Shown here: positions 8,777 through 18,130 of the stretch, piece by piece | Layout of the letters: every line of letters begins with the position of its first letter | Numbering within the stretch: position 1 is the stretch's first letter | Assembly (NCBI GenBank): GCA_049177215.1 | Contig: CP185379.1 | Coordinates: 868,001 to 932,000 of the forward strand | Direction: 5' to 3' | DNA from: Pollutiaquabacter aromativorans | GTDB taxonomy: Bacteria; Bacteroidota; Bacteroidia; AKYH767-A; 2013-40CM-41-45 | Length of the DNA stretch: 64,000 bases | Program-made: the position numbers and the translations under genes | Notes under the pieces: generated by a model | What the model was told of the DNA's origin: nothing | The model's input: the letters and a program-made list of their open reading frames with translations, nothing else | Databases searched by the model: none

Positions 8777-9433
8777 TCACTCTTTCCAAAGATAGGGAAA
8801 CAGCAGGTATGCGAGGGTGACGACCAGCAGGTTCAAGGCGGCCAGCAGGATGATGTAGTGCGTGCTGACCGACCACGCCAGTCCATCCATGGCGTTCTTC
8901 GAAAAACGAATGGTCGTGATCAGAAGCGGGATGAGGATCGGAAAGCCCAGGATGGCAACAAGTGTCGTGTTATTGCCCGCTTTTGAAGCGATGGCGGAAA
9001 CCATTGACAGAACCGCCGCGAATCCCAGGCTGCCTAGCAGGACGGCAATGGTAAACTGCAAGATGTCCTGAACCGGATTGCCGATGAAAAGCGAGTAACA
9101 TGCCAGGTTGATGACCGACAAGAGGAACATCAATCCGAGGTTGTAAATCGTCTTGGAAAGGATGACCGCTCGTGGATCGGCCAGCGTGTAATAGTAGAGC
9201 ATACGACCGCGCGATTCCTGCAGGAAACTCTTTGCAATGGCATTGACCGCGGCAAAAACCTGGATGATCCAGAATAATGCGTTCCAGGTCGGCAGGTCAA
9301 TGACCTGGCGAAAGGACAAATAAACGATGAATACGGTCGCGATCACATAGAGCAGGATGCCGCCCAGCGCGTACCGTTGCTTCCATTCGAGCCTGACTTC
9401 TTTCGCGATCAGCGCGGTGAGTTGTCGCTTCAT
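8777..9433 (-). CDS. ccmB: CcmB-like haem exporter subunit
   Basis: A 218-residue protein with six membrane helices and the family N-terminus (TALIAKEVRLEWKQRYALGG). It matches CcmB, the permease subunit of the CcmAB ABC complex that drives release of holo-CcmE. The start overlaps the stop of the upstream metallo-hydrolase gene by four bases (ATGA), showing translational coupling. CcmA, the ATPase partner, is missing here and must be elsewhere. Confidence 0.88.
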   Translation of the reverse strand: MKRQLTALIAKEVRLEWKQRYALGGILLYVIATVFIVYLSFRQVIDLPTWNALFWIIQVFAAVNAIAKSFLQESRGRMLYYYTLADPRAVILSKTIYNLGLMFLLSVINLACYSLFIGNPVQDILQFTIAVLLGSLGFAAVLSMVSAIASKAGNNTTLVAILGFPILIPLLITTIRFSKNAMDGLAWSVSTHYIILLAALNLLVVTLAYLLFPYLWKE

Positions 9434-10836
9434 GCAGGGATCTCCCAGGAACTGTGCATGTCCGGAATTTCAATGTTCCCGAAACCCGCAGCTTCCAGTT
9501 TTTGCCGCCAATCGTGTTGTACATCGTAATCACCGTGTACCAGAAATGTATGCTTCACCTTTCGGCTTTCGATGCACGACAGGTACTGCAACATTTCTTC
9601 ATAATCCGCGTGAGCGGAGTAGGCGTTCAGTTGTTCGACACGGGCGTTGACCGAATAGGGTTTGCCGAAGATCCGAACTTCCTTTGCGCCGGCACCCAGG
9701 CGGCCACCCAGACTGTCAGGCGTGCAATAACCGACCAGGAGAATGGTGTTTTGCGCGGATTCGATCGTATTCCGGATGTGATGCTTGATCCTTCCTGCTT
9801 CCGCCATTCCGGATGCTGAAAGAATGATCATGGGCTCCTTCATCTCGTTCAACTTCATGGAGTCTTCGGCGCGCTGTATGTAATGCAACTGATCGAATCC
9901 GAACGGATCGGGATCGTTCTGTAGCAATTTGCGAAGTTCGTTGTTGAAGCATTCCATGTGCGCCCGCATGATAACGGTCGCATTGACCGACAAGGGGCTG
10001 TCGACGTAAACCGGGATGGGCGGCAGGAGGCCGGCATTGTGCAGATTATTCAGCGCATAGACCAATTCCTGTGTTCTTCCCAGACTAAAAGCCGGGATCA
10101 CCAATTTCCCGCTTCGCTGGATACAGGTCTCAAGAACGATTTCCAGCAACCGCTTTTGAGAGATCTCCCGGTCTTCGTGCTTCCGGTTTCCATAGGTCGA
10201 TTCGCAGATCAGTACGTCCGGTTGTGGAAATGGGGAAGGCGCACGAAGTAGCAGGTCGTCCGGACGTCCGATATCACCTGTGAAACACAGGCGGGTGACT
10301 TTATCTTTCTCCCGAATGATCAGGTTTACCGCCGCTGAACCCAGGATATGTCCTGAATCGGTGAAGCGAAGTTCCAGCCCGTCATCCACTTTGTAGGTCT
10401 TCTCGTAGGGGACCGTACAAAACTGCTGCATGACCGCCTCAACATGTTCCATCCGGTAGATCGGCTTCACTCCGGGAAGGCCGTTCTGTTTTCGTTTCCG
10501 GTTGATATAAACGGAGTCGTACTCCTGAATATGTGCCGTATCCGCCAGCATGATGGCACAGAGATCCCTCGTAGCGGGCGTGCAGTAAATATTGCCTTCA
10601 TACCCTTCCTTGGCCAACAAAGGCAGAAGGCCGGAATGGTCAATGTGCGCATGGGAAAGAATGACGTGGGATAGCTCTTTCGGATCGAATCCCAGATGCC
10701 GGTTGAGGGGGTCCGTGTCGGCACCATGTCCCTGGAACATGCCACAATCCAACAGGATCTTCCGACCGTCCTCCAATTCCAGCAGGTGTTTAGAGCCGGT
10801 CACTGTTCTGGCAGCACCGTGAAAAGTGATCTTCAT
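9430..10836 (-). CDS. MBL-fold/beta-CASP metallo-hydrolase (RNA exonuclease-like)
   Basis: A 468-residue cytosolic protein of the metallo-beta-lactamase fold with a beta-CASP insert and an RMMBL C-terminus, the plan of bacterial CPSF/YSH1-like ribonucleases. The zinc motif HAHIDH is at 62-67. Later family motifs are DSGHILGSAA, FTGDIGRPDD, SASGMAEAGR and the terminal VHGD. I chose the ATG at 10836 because MKITFHGAARTVTGS is the usual start; an ATG at 10854 in frame would add six residues. It is the first gene of the ccm operon and is divergent from bshB1. A link to cytochrome assembly is unclear. Confidence 0.88.
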   Translation of the reverse strand: MKITFHGAARTVTGSKHLLELEDGRKILLDCGMFQGHGADTDPLNRHLGFDPKELSHVILSHAHIDHSGLLPLLAKEGYEGNIYCTPATRDLCAIMLADTAHIQEYDSVYINRKRKQNGLPGVKPIYRMEHVEAVMQQFCTVPYEKTYKVDDGLELRFTDSGHILGSAAVNLIIREKDKVTRLCFTGDIGRPDDLLLRAPSPFPQPDVLICESTYGNRKHEDREISQKRLLEIVLETCIQRSGKLVIPAFSLGRTQELVYALNNLHNAGLLPPIPVYVDSPLSVNATVIMRAHMECFNNELRKLLQNDPDPFGFDQLHYIQRAEDSMKLNEMKEPMIILSASGMAEAGRIKHHIRNTIESAQNTILLVGYCTPDSLGGRLGAGAKEVRIFGKPYSVNARVEQLNAYSAHADYEEMLQYLSCIESRKVKHTFLVHGDYDVQHDWRQKLEAAGFGNIEIPDMHSSWEIPA

Positions 10837-10901
10837 GGATTTCAATTGGTGCATCGAAATTACGAAGAATTAGGCCGGGGAAGGGGAATATCCCCATTTA
10901 C

Positions 10902-10909
10902 TACATTTG
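10902..10909 (+). promoter_or_regulatory. -7 box TACATTTG for bshB1, leaderless configuration
   Basis: TACATTTG fits the Bacteroidota -7 consensus TAnnTTTG. Its end is only four bases before the bshB1 ATG at 10914, so transcription should start on or next to the start codon. No clear -33 box was seen. Confidence 0.5.
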
Positions 10910-10913
10910 AACC

Positions 10914-11630
10914 ATGAAATTAGATGTGCTTGCCTTTGGCGCTCATCCGGACGATGTGGAATTGTCCTGTGCCGGCACCATCCTGCAACTCGTCCGTTCC
11001 GGTCGTAAGGTCGGTGTCGTGGATCTGACGAGGGGTGAACTGGGTACCCGTGGAACCCCTGAACTACGGGATCAGGAAGCCCGGGAAGCCTCCCGAATTC
11101 TGGGTCTCAGTTGTCGCGAGAACCTGGGTATGCGGGATGGTTTTTTCGAAAATGATCCGGAACATCAACTGCAAGTCGTCCGGATGATCCGGAGGTATCA
11201 ACCCGAGTTGATCCTCTGCAACGCTGTTTCCGATCGGCATCCGGACCATGGTCGGGGTGCGGCGCTGGTCGCGAAGGCTGCCTTCCTCGCCGGTCTGCTG
11301 AAGGTCGAGACAGACGACAACGGAGCAAGTCAGGCGCCCTGGAAATGCAGAGCCTTGTATCATTACATACAGGACCGCTACGACACCCCCGATTTTGTCG
11401 TCGACGTGGCTGCTGTCTGGAAAGAGCGGATGGAAGCAGTGCTTGCCTTCAAATCCCAGTTTTATAATCCGGAATCCAATGAACCGGAAACACCCATCTC
11501 TTCCCGTGAGTTTCTTGCCTATCTCGAAGCCAAGGCTGCCGTATTCGCCCGCCCTGCCGGCTTGACCTATGCGGAAGGTTACATCGCGTCCCGGACCCCT
11601 GCCGTAGAGGACATATTTGATTTGTTGTAA
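10914..11630 (+). CDS. bshB1: bacillithiol biosynthesis deacetylase BshB1
   Basis: A 238-residue LmbE/PIG-L family zinc deacetylase. It removes acetyl from GlcNAc-malate in the second step of bacillithiol synthesis. The zinc motif GAHPDD is at 9-14, the second metal site HPDH at 109-112, and the BshB1-typical segments DLTRGELGTRG (38-48) and KSQFYNP are present. The length fits the family. It stands alone; bshA and bshC are not in the window. A strong bidirectional terminator follows. Bacillithiol would act as the low-molecular-weight thiol of this cell. Confidence 0.92.
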   Translation: MKLDVLAFGAHPDDVELSCAGTILQLVRSGRKVGVVDLTRGELGTRGTPELRDQEAREASRILGLSCRENLGMRDGFFENDPEHQLQVVRMIRRYQPELILCNAVSDRHPDHGRGAALVAKAAFLAGLLKVETDDNGASQAPWKCRALYHYIQDRYDTPDFVVDVAAVWKERMEAVLAFKSQFYNPESNEPETPISSREFLAYLEAKAAVFARPAGLTYAEGYIASRTPAVEDIFDLL

Positions 11631-11642
11631 GATTCCTGCTTT

Positions 11643-11684
11643 AAAATAAAAACGCCCCGTCCTAGGACGGGGCGTTTTTATTTT
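11643..11684. terminator. bidirectional intrinsic terminator
   Basis: A perfect 42-base palindrome centred at 11663/11664, with core ACGCCCCGTCC and its complement, flanked by A-runs on the left and T-runs on the right. It lies between the convergent genes bshB1 and the 11711-13714 T9SS gene and can end both transcripts. Confidence 0.9.
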
Positions 11685-11710
11685 GGGGAGTTGGTAGTAT
11701 TCCCCGGGTA

Positions 11711-13714
11711 TTACTTCACGATCATTTGCTTGGTTACAGCGTTGTCGGCCGTGCGTACCGTGTAGGTGTAAACACCATGAGCCCATGAACCGGTGTTCAG
11801 GGTAACGGTGTGGATACCTGCAGCAAGGTTGTCGAGTTGCTCGGTGTAAACTACTTTGCCGAGGATGTCAGCAACGGTGAAGTTGATCGACGAAGCCTTT
11901 TTCAAGGTGATGTTGATCGAGGTCGATCCGTTCGACGGGTTCGGGTAGTTCTGAGAAACCGAGAAGTTGTTGTTGGCGATCGAATTGTCGGTGCCGACCG
12001 TCAGCGCGTCTACCAGGGTGTAAACGATATCGCTGGCGTTACCGAGGTTGTTGGCCTGATCGCAGGTACCTGCAGTTGCAAGCGCGTGACCAGGAGCGCC
12101 GTCACGCTGATAAAGTACCACGGCTTCGTTGGTTACGTTACGACCAACAGCAGCGAAGACACACTCTTCGAAGTTGGCATCGTTGCCCGGAACGGTACGA
12201 CGAATGTCCATCGGGTAGGTCCAGGTGTTACCGCCATCGCTGGAGGTCATCATGTAGACGTGCTTGTGCGACTGGGAATACAAGGTCGTGTCAGACGCTT
12301 CGTCGATGGTCTGGTAGGTCATGAAGATCGTACCGGCGGCATTGATACCGGCAGAGGGCTTCTCGGTGATCGGACCACGGTAGAGGCCCCACGGGAAATC
12401 GCAGGTGCCGCTTTCCGGAGTATTCAGCACATCGTCGCCGTTGTAATCCACTGCGCTGGCGATGAGGACGTAGTTGGAACCGTCGCCAGGATCAGGACCC
12501 ATGTCTTCGTTCCAGTAGAACAGACCGTCGGTGCCGGGGAAGTAGGAGAGACCCTGGCCGGTACCGGTACCCGGATCGTCGCAAAGAACCCGGTTAGCCG
12601 AGAACCATACGTGGCACTTGTTGTTGTTGTCGATGAGGACACAGGGGTCGCCGCCATTCGACAAGAGGGTGTCGGCAATACCGTCACCGTCAACGTCGGT
12701 CAGCATGGTAGCGCTGTCGAACAGCGGGATCGGGAAGCGCTGGACAATGGTCTTGGTCCAGGTGTTACCGCCGTCGGTCGACTTCATGAGCACTACATCG
12801 GTCGAGAAATCGCCAGCAACGAATGCTACAAGGTCTCCGCGAACGTCGATGTTGTATGCGTCACCACCGAAACCGGTGTACTGGGTGGAGTCGAGTTCAG
12901 CAAGAACCGACTTCAGTACAGGCCACGTAGCACCGCCGTCGGAAGAACGGGAGTAATAGATCGGGCCGTCCTGTCCTTCGTAAGGCGTGCCGGATACACC
13001 GGAACCCTGCCAAAGTGCGTGTACGGTCTCACCGTTGCTTCCACCAGAGATGGCTTTTGCCCAGGTGTCATCGTTCGGCGTGGTCGGAGCCAGGGCCGTA
13101 GCGAACTGCGTCCATGCGCCGGTTCCTTTGGTACCGCGCCAGTTGAGCAGCATGCCACCGGTTGTGGAGCAGTGAGCAATGCTCATTTCCTTGCCGGTCT
13201 CGGTGACGATGATGTTCGTGAAACCGGTACGGTTAGCGCCTTCCGTGCGGGTGCTCGGTCCGGGCGTTCCGGTGGTGTTCAACGAACCGTTGATCCACTG
13301 GGTGCCGTCCCAATAGTTATAACCGGTACCGCGGTTCGGGAAACCGCTGTTGGCGTCCGGCGAGAAGGTCCATGCAACCGAAATGGTACCGTCAGAATTC
13401 TGCACGATACGATTGGACGTGGTACCATTCGTTTGCAAGTCATAATACGTGTATCCAATTACGTCGTCGGACGAGGTGGTCGTCGCGGAACGAAGATTGG
13501 ATGCAGGAGCTGCGACCCACGGGCGGCTCTGGATGTTGTTGAACGGCACTCCGTTGTCCATGGTCGCACGCTTGGGGACAGGAGCACGGCGGTTCTTCAG
13601 CGCTGCAGGTACTTCAGCTTTCTTGAAACCCTGCGGTAGCCGTGAAATCCGCTCTTGCGCCACAACTCCCAGGCTCACGGCCAGCGAGAGGCATACAAGT
13701 AAACCTTTTTTCAT
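11711..13714 (-). CDS. T9SS type A sorting-domain protein with sialidase-like Asp-box repeats
   Basis: A 667-residue secreted protein. It has a signal peptide (1-19, MKKGLLVCLSLAVSLGVVAQ), a central region with at least three Asp-box motifs (SSDGGATW, STDGGNTW, SSDGGNTW) as in BNR/sialidase-type beta-propellers, and a C-terminal T9SS domain (VSQNYPNPSNGSTSINI to AVTKQMIVK). Asp boxes mark the fold, not sialidase activity; I saw no catalytic sialidase residues that I could place. Strong codon bias leaves a 609-codon open frame on the opposite strand, which suggests high expression. It has its own good promoter at 13758-13788 and ends at a strong terminator. Confidence 0.87.
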   Translation of the reverse strand: MKKGLLVCLSLAVSLGVVAQERISRLPQGFKKAEVPAALKNRRAPVPKRATMDNGVPFNNIQSRPWVAAPASNLRSATTTSSDDVIGYTYYDLQTNGTTSNRIVQNSDGTISVAWTFSPDANSGFPNRGTGYNYWDGTQWINGSLNTTGTPGPSTRTEGANRTGFTNIIVTETGKEMSIAHCSTTGGMLLNWRGTKGTGAWTQFATALAPTTPNDDTWAKAISGGSNGETVHALWQGSGVSGTPYEGQDGPIYYSRSSDGGATWPVLKSVLAELDSTQYTGFGGDAYNIDVRGDLVAFVAGDFSTDVVLMKSTDGGNTWTKTIVQRFPIPLFDSATMLTDVDGDGIADTLLSNGGDPCVLIDNNNKCHVWFSANRVLCDDPGTGTGQGLSYFPGTDGLFYWNEDMGPDPGDGSNYVLIASAVDYNGDDVLNTPESGTCDFPWGLYRGPITEKPSAGINAAGTIFMTYQTIDEASDTTLYSQSHKHVYMMTSSDGGNTWTYPMDIRRTVPGNDANFEECVFAAVGRNVTNEAVVLYQRDGAPGHALATAGTCDQANNLGNASDIVYTLVDALTVGTDNSIANNNFSVSQNYPNPSNGSTSINITLKKASSINFTVADILGKVVYTEQLDNLAAGIHTVTLNTGSWAHGVYTYTVRTADNAVTKQMIVK

Positions 13715-13757
13715 TTTACGATGGTTTTTGATTTAGACTGTTGGTTAATGTCTCCGA

Positions 13758-13788
13758 CAAATTTAGGTAAAGAAGTGGCGATTCCAAA
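13758..13788 (-). promoter_or_regulatory. sigma-ABfr-type promoter for the 11711-13714 gene
   Basis: On the minus strand TTTG (13788-13785) is followed by 19 bases and then TAAATTTG (13765-13758), a near-ideal Bacteroidota primary-sigma promoter. The start codon lies 43 bases downstream. Confidence 0.7.
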
Positions 13789-13870
13789 CCCTCAGGAAGG
13801 CGATTTTACCTCGCTATGACCGTTTTTGGTCACGTAAGCGTCACGATCAAAGTGTTAAGAAAAATCCTGC

Positions 13871-15031
13871 TCATGATCCGCGTATCCAACCTTCCGTCAG
13901 GGAGGCCAACTGCGCACCAACGGCCGTTCTGGAAAATCGTGCAATCGCACGCTCCCTGATCGTTTCAGGTTGAAATGTTTGGAAGGTTCTGCACATCTGT
14001 TCCAGTGCCGCCAACAATTCGTCCGGCGCATCGGGAGCGATCAGGATCCCATCCGAATCGGTGATAAAACTTTCCGGTCCCCCACATCGGGTTGCCACCA
14101 CGGGCTTTCCGCAACTCATCGCTTCCGCACAGATCAGGGAAAAAGTCTCCACGCGGCTGTTCATGACCAGAAAATCGGATTGTGACAGGTGCTGATAAAC
14201 TTCGTTATTCGGCAGACGCCCAAGAAATCGAATGTGTGCTTCCGGCAGCGATTGAGCCGCGGCCAATTTTTCAAGTTCGCCCCGGTCAGGTCCATCGCCA
14301 ATGATCGTCAGCCGGATGCGCGGATGCAAACGATGAAGTTCCTTCATGCTCCGGATCACGTCACTGATGTTCTTGATGCGGTCGACAAGATCCGCTACCA
14401 GGAGTATCTCGATGGTATCGGCGGATTTTCCTGGTCGGGAGCTGACGGGAGGTGATGCTACGATGTTCGGCACGACCGAGTAGCGTCCTTTCAGACCATG
14501 TCGTTCCATGGCAGTTTGTAAAAAACCGGAAACAACCATGACGCCAGCGGCCTCTGAACACAATCGTTTTGACAAATGCCGATGCAACCATCCGCGTTTA
14601 GCATAGGCACCACTGGCATATCCTGACCACTGCTCAGCAATAACGAATGGAATCCCATGTGTTCTGGCCAACCTGCGTGCCATAATGCCGCTGCGATTCA
14701 GGATGTAGCCTGCGACGAGCGATGGTTTTCCGAAATGCTGCAGGGCCAATGCAACCGCCGACTGTATTGAAAGCGCATAAGCGATCCAACGGGAAAGCCA
14801 TCCATGGCGTCTGGGGTAATACTGAATGATCTCGAGTAAGTTCCCGTTTTCCCGTATTACAGATCCTGTCTCACCTTGATCCACCGCCATCGCGTAAACC
14901 ACACACACACGGTAATGATCCGCCAACGCTTCAGCCTGCTTTTGGATGAAAACACCCAACTGGGGATCCTCACGATTGGGATACCACCTGCAGATCCACA
15001 GAATATGTTTAAGAGGAGGATGCGGGGTCAT
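13871..15031 (-). CDS. glycosyltransferase family 4 protein
   Basis: A 386-residue GT-B fold glycosyltransferase. The C-terminal nucleotide-sugar domain shows the family-4 pattern: IGDGPDRGELEKLA, then FLGRLPNNEVY, then the EX7E region SLICAEAMSCGKPVVATRCGGPESF. The N-terminal acceptor domain begins after HILWICRWYPNREDPQLG. It likely builds a surface polysaccharide or glycolipid; donor and acceptor are unknown. Its start overlaps the copA stop by four bases (ATGA), so it is coupled to a copper exporter, an unusual partner. Confidence 0.85.
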   Translation of the reverse strand: MTPHPPLKHILWICRWYPNREDPQLGVFIQKQAEALADHYRVCVVYAMAVDQGETGSVIRENGNLLEIIQYYPRRHGWLSRWIAYALSIQSAVALALQHFGKPSLVAGYILNRSGIMARRLARTHGIPFVIAEQWSGYASGAYAKRGWLHRHLSKRLCSEAAGVMVVSGFLQTAMERHGLKGRYSVVPNIVASPPVSSRPGKSADTIEILLVADLVDRIKNISDVIRSMKELHRLHPRIRLTIIGDGPDRGELEKLAAAQSLPEAHIRFLGRLPNNEVYQHLSQSDFLVMNSRVETFSLICAEAMSCGKPVVATRCGGPESFITDSDGILIAPDAPDELLAALEQMCRTFQTFQPETIRERAIARFSRTAVGAQLASLTEGWIRGS

Positions 15032-17223
15032 AGGCTTCGGCTCCCGGGCCTGTGGATCTTTCGGGTACGCAGACGCAGGGAGTTCCCGACAACGATCACA
15101 TCGGAAAATGCCATCGATAAAGCGCCCAACATCGGGCTAAGATAACCCGCGGCTGCAATCGGTATCGCAACCACATTGTAGAGGAATGCCCAAAAGAGAT
15201 TTTGTCGGATCGTCCGGTAGGTGAGTCGGCTGACTTCAAGCGCGTCCAGCAGGTTCCGGAGATCATCGGAACGCAACAGGATGACTTGCGAAGATTGGAT
15301 CGCGACCTGCGTGGCATCCGACAAACTGATCCCGACACCGGCTTTTGCAAGTGCAGGTGCATCGTTGATGCCGTCGCCCACCATCGCCGTTGGCGCTTCG
15401 GCGGAAAGTTTCCCGATGATCTCGAGCTTTTCCCGGGGGTGTTGCTCGGCAAAAACTTCTTCAATGCCTAAGGATGCTGCAACAAGCTTGCAAGCGTCAG
15501 CTTTGTCGCCACTGACCAGAACTACCCGAACGCCCTTCCTCTTAAGCGTTTGGACGGTTTCATGGGCACCGGTTTTTATCTCGTCAGAGAGGTCTGCGGT
15601 TGCGAGCAGTTGATTGTTCTTCAGGACATAGATGCTGTGGCCGAGATCAGCATGAAAATGCTGCACCATCCGGAACGATCCGATCGAGTAGAGGTCACCC
15701 TGCCGTGTCCAGCCGTTGATACCGATGCCTTTGTCCTCTTCGATTCGTTCCCATTCAAGGGTGTTGCCGGATCGGAATCCTTCCTGCTCCAACGCCCGAA
15801 CGATCGAACGCCCGATCGGGTGGGAACTGCGAGATTCCAGGGCATGGAGTACTTCCTTTAATTCCTGTAAACTTCCCTGCAGCACGTTTATCTTTTCGAT
15901 CCGGAAGTTGCCGGTCGTCAGCGTGCCCGTCTTGTCGAAGACAACCGTGCGGATCCCGGCCAGGGTTTCCAGGGTCGATCCGCCTTTGATCAGGATACCA
16001 TTACGTGCTGCCCGTCCGATGCCGACCATCACAGCGGTCGGTGTAGCCAGGCCCATAGCGCAAGGGCAGGAGATGACCAATACGGCAACACTGTGCAGCA
16101 CCGAAGCCCCGACGCCGATCTGCAACCATAGCCACGAAACTAAAAATGTAATGATCGCGATGGCTACCACCGCCGGAACGAAGATCGCACTGACACGATC
16201 CCCAAGGCGTTGGATGGCGGGTTTGTCGCGTTGGGCTTGTTTCACCATGGCGATGATCTTCGACAAGGTGGTGGAAGTCCCGACATGTTCCGCGATCATC
16301 TGGAAATTGCCTTTCACGACTATGGAACCACCCGTGACCGAATCATTGATCGTCCGGTCCACCGGCAGGCTCTCGCCGGTAAGAAAGGACTCGTCCAGTG
16401 AACCCGAACCATACACAATTCGACCATCCACCGGTACCCGATCCCCTTCGTTGACCTGAACCTTATCGCCAATCCGTAGTTCACTCACCAATACCGGCTC
16501 GAGTTGTACTGCTCCCGATGCACCGGTCACAACGCGAAGCGCCCGTTCCGGTTGCAAACGGTTGAGTTCACGGATGGCACTGGTTGTTCGTGCAACCGAA
16601 CGGTGCTCGATCAGGTTGCCAAGGAAGATCAGGGTGATGATGGTGGCGGCCGTTTCAAAGAATAAAAATTCTTGCGCGGCTGCCGAACCAGAGAAACGGA
16701 TCAAACCCGCCAACGAATAGAAGTAGGCCGAGCTGGCGCCCAGTGTGATCAGGACATCCATGTTTGGGAATCCTGCGAGGATGGATTTCCAGGCGGAACG
16801 GCCAAAGTGCATCCAGCCGATCAACATGACCGGTGTGGCAAGACCGAACTGAACCCAGGGTGAATGCAGCCAATGAAAGGGCAGGAACATGTGCAGGAAA
16901 AGCGGAAGCGTGAATGCGAAGCAGAACCAGAACTTTCGGCTCAGATCGGTCACGGTCTCCAGGCCGTGCGACTCCAGGGAGTCATCCTGTGTGGTTCGCT
17001 GATCCGAACGGGAAGTAACTTTGTAACCGAGGTCGTGGATCGCGTCGACCGCGGCATCGACCTTTTCTGGGCCGACTTGTTCAAAGGTCACCTCGCCGGT
17101 GGCGAAGTCGACGAACACGTCCTGAAACCCGGATTTTCTGAGTGATCGGGTAATGGTTTGCGCACAGTTCGCGCAGTCCATTCCTTCTACACGGAGTTGC
17201 GTATGATCCGTTACTTCCTGCAT
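15028..17223 (-). CDS. copA: copper-translocating P1B-type ATPase
   Basis: A 731-residue membrane pump exporting Cu(I). One N-terminal heavy-metal domain has GMDCANC (14-20). The phosphatase motif TGES is at 282-285, the transmembrane metal site CPC at 386-388, the phosphorylated Asp in DKTGT at 430-434, the P1B signature HP at 468-469 and the hinge GDGIND at 616-621. CPC with a CxxC domain points to the copper/silver subgroup. A TACCTTTG box lies just upstream. With abundant cuproproteins or cytochromes it may also serve metal supply, but detoxification is the usual role. Confidence 0.93.
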   Translation of the reverse strand: MQEVTDHTQLRVEGMDCANCAQTITRSLRKSGFQDVFVDFATGEVTFEQVGPEKVDAAVDAIHDLGYKVTSRSDQRTTQDDSLESHGLETVTDLSRKFWFCFAFTLPLFLHMFLPFHWLHSPWVQFGLATPVMLIGWMHFGRSAWKSILAGFPNMDVLITLGASSAYFYSLAGLIRFSGSAAAQEFLFFETAATIITLIFLGNLIEHRSVARTTSAIRELNRLQPERALRVVTGASGAVQLEPVLVSELRIGDKVQVNEGDRVPVDGRIVYGSGSLDESFLTGESLPVDRTINDSVTGGSIVVKGNFQMIAEHVGTSTTLSKIIAMVKQAQRDKPAIQRLGDRVSAIFVPAVVAIAIITFLVSWLWLQIGVGASVLHSVAVLVISCPCAMGLATPTAVMVGIGRAARNGILIKGGSTLETLAGIRTVVFDKTGTLTTGNFRIEKINVLQGSLQELKEVLHALESRSSHPIGRSIVRALEQEGFRSGNTLEWERIEEDKGIGINGWTRQGDLYSIGSFRMVQHFHADLGHSIYVLKNNQLLATADLSDEIKTGAHETVQTLKRKGVRVVLVSGDKADACKLVAASLGIEEVFAEQHPREKLEIIGKLSAEAPTAMVGDGINDAPALAKAGVGISLSDATQVAIQSSQVILLRSDDLRNLLDALEVSRLTYRTIRQNLFWAFLYNVVAIPIAAAGYLSPMLGALSMAFSDVIVVGNSLRLRTRKIHRPGSRSL

Positions 17224-17237
17224 GGCCGGAATACGTT

Positions 17238-17245
17238 CAAAGGTA
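17238..17245 (-). promoter_or_regulatory. -7 box TACCTTTG for copA
   Basis: Reads TACCTTTG on the minus strand, 15 bases before the copA ATG, predicting a leader of about 11 bases. No copper operator was recognised. Confidence 0.45.
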
Positions 17246-17285
17246 CGGAACCTCTACCCAGTGCCGGGCGAAATGGGCAGAAAAC

Positions 17286-17310
17286 AAAAAGGGCTGTCTC
17301 ATCGACAGCC
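17286..17310 (-). terminator. intrinsic terminator after tRNA-His
   Basis: Stem GGCTGTC (17292-17298) with GACAGCC (17304-17310) and a five-base loop. In the minus-strand direction it ends in a run of T (complement of 17286-17290), 10 bases after the tRNA. Confidence 0.8.
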
Positions 17311-17319
17311 ACTGTTTTG

Positions 17320-17394
<75 letters not shown>

Positions 17395-17423
17395 ATGAAC
17401 CGCCTGACGGGCAAGCGGGGCCG

Positions 17424-17453
17424 CAAAAATAGGAAATTTTTAGGATTATCAAA
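17424..17453 (-). promoter_or_regulatory. promoter of tRNA-His
   Basis: On the minus strand TTTG (17453-17450), an 18-base spacer and TATTTTTG (17431-17424) match the Bacteroidota -33/-7 consensus. The tRNA begins about 30 bases downstream. Confidence 0.6.
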
Positions 17454-17516
17454 CAAAGACGCCCAATGCCGTTAATGCGAAACGGAATCCGGGCCTGACC
17501 TCCACTAAAGGGAAGC

Positions 17517-18074
17517 TCACTTCAGTTCATCCTGCAGATAATCCTCCCAGCGCTTGGTCTTGTAAAGATCCTCCGCGAAATACCGCATCACGATCAGCAT
17601 CTGCCGGTTGTCCATGTAACCGGGTACAGGGCCGATCGGATTCATCTTGTCATCGAGAAATACGGTGGTAGGATACGACATCTGTCCGTTCAGCAGGACG
17701 GCAGCAAGTTCGTTCGATCGGTATTCAGGTTTGAAGCCATATGTTTTCCCCTGAAAATGCAGCGAGTCTTTCGTCTCTGCATCCATTTTAACCGCGTAGA
17801 AATGTTCGTTGAGATACTTTGCCACTGCCTTATCCCGATAGGTGCTGGCGTCCATTTTTTTACACCATCCGCACCAATTCGTATAAATATCAAGCAGGAG
17901 CTTTTTGGGTTTTTCCTGTTGTAGTTTACTGGCCTCTTGCCAGGTATACCATTGCACTTGTTCACCGGATTCCTGGGCCTGCAAATAGCTTGGAATCAGG
18001 TAAACGGCGATCCAAACCAAAACAAGACGAAGGATCAGGCGAGGACGAAAAACGAGTGCGGGGCTGACAAACAT
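17517..18074 (-). CDS. periplasmic thioredoxin-fold protein (CGWC)
   Basis: A 185-residue exported protein. A signal peptide (about 1-33, ending YLQAQ) precedes a thioredoxin-7 type domain with the active site CGWCKK at residues 68-73 and a cis-proline loop (SYPTTVFLDD). Such proteins reduce or exchange disulfides in the periplasm. The open frame extends to a TTG at 18110, but I chose the ATG at 18074 because it gives a normal signal peptide. It stands alone between tRNA-His and a MaoC-like gene. It could supply reductant for cytochrome c maturation, an inference from the redox content of the region. Confidence 0.8.
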   Translation of the reverse strand: MFVSPALVFRPRLILRLVLVWIAVYLIPSYLQAQESGEQVQWYTWQEASKLQQEKPKKLLLDIYTNWCGWCKKMDASTYRDKAVAKYLNEHFYAVKMDAETKDSLHFQGKTYGFKPEYRSNELAAVLLNGQMSYPTTVFLDDKMNPIGPVPGYMDNRQMLIVMRYFAEDLYKTKRWEDYLQDELK

Positions 18075-18130
18075 TCCGTTAAATATAATCGGATCAGGGT
18101 AAAAATCCAAATTCGAGCTTTTCCTACAAT

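Noticed and set aside
11810..13639. 609-codon open frame opposite the T9SS gene
   Set aside because: No domain, no promoter; it mirrors the biased codon use of the real minus-strand gene, which has signal peptide, Asp boxes and sorting domain.
11711..13714. Active sialidase
   Set aside because: Asp boxes occur in many propellers; catalytic Arg triad and Tyr/Glu could not be placed.
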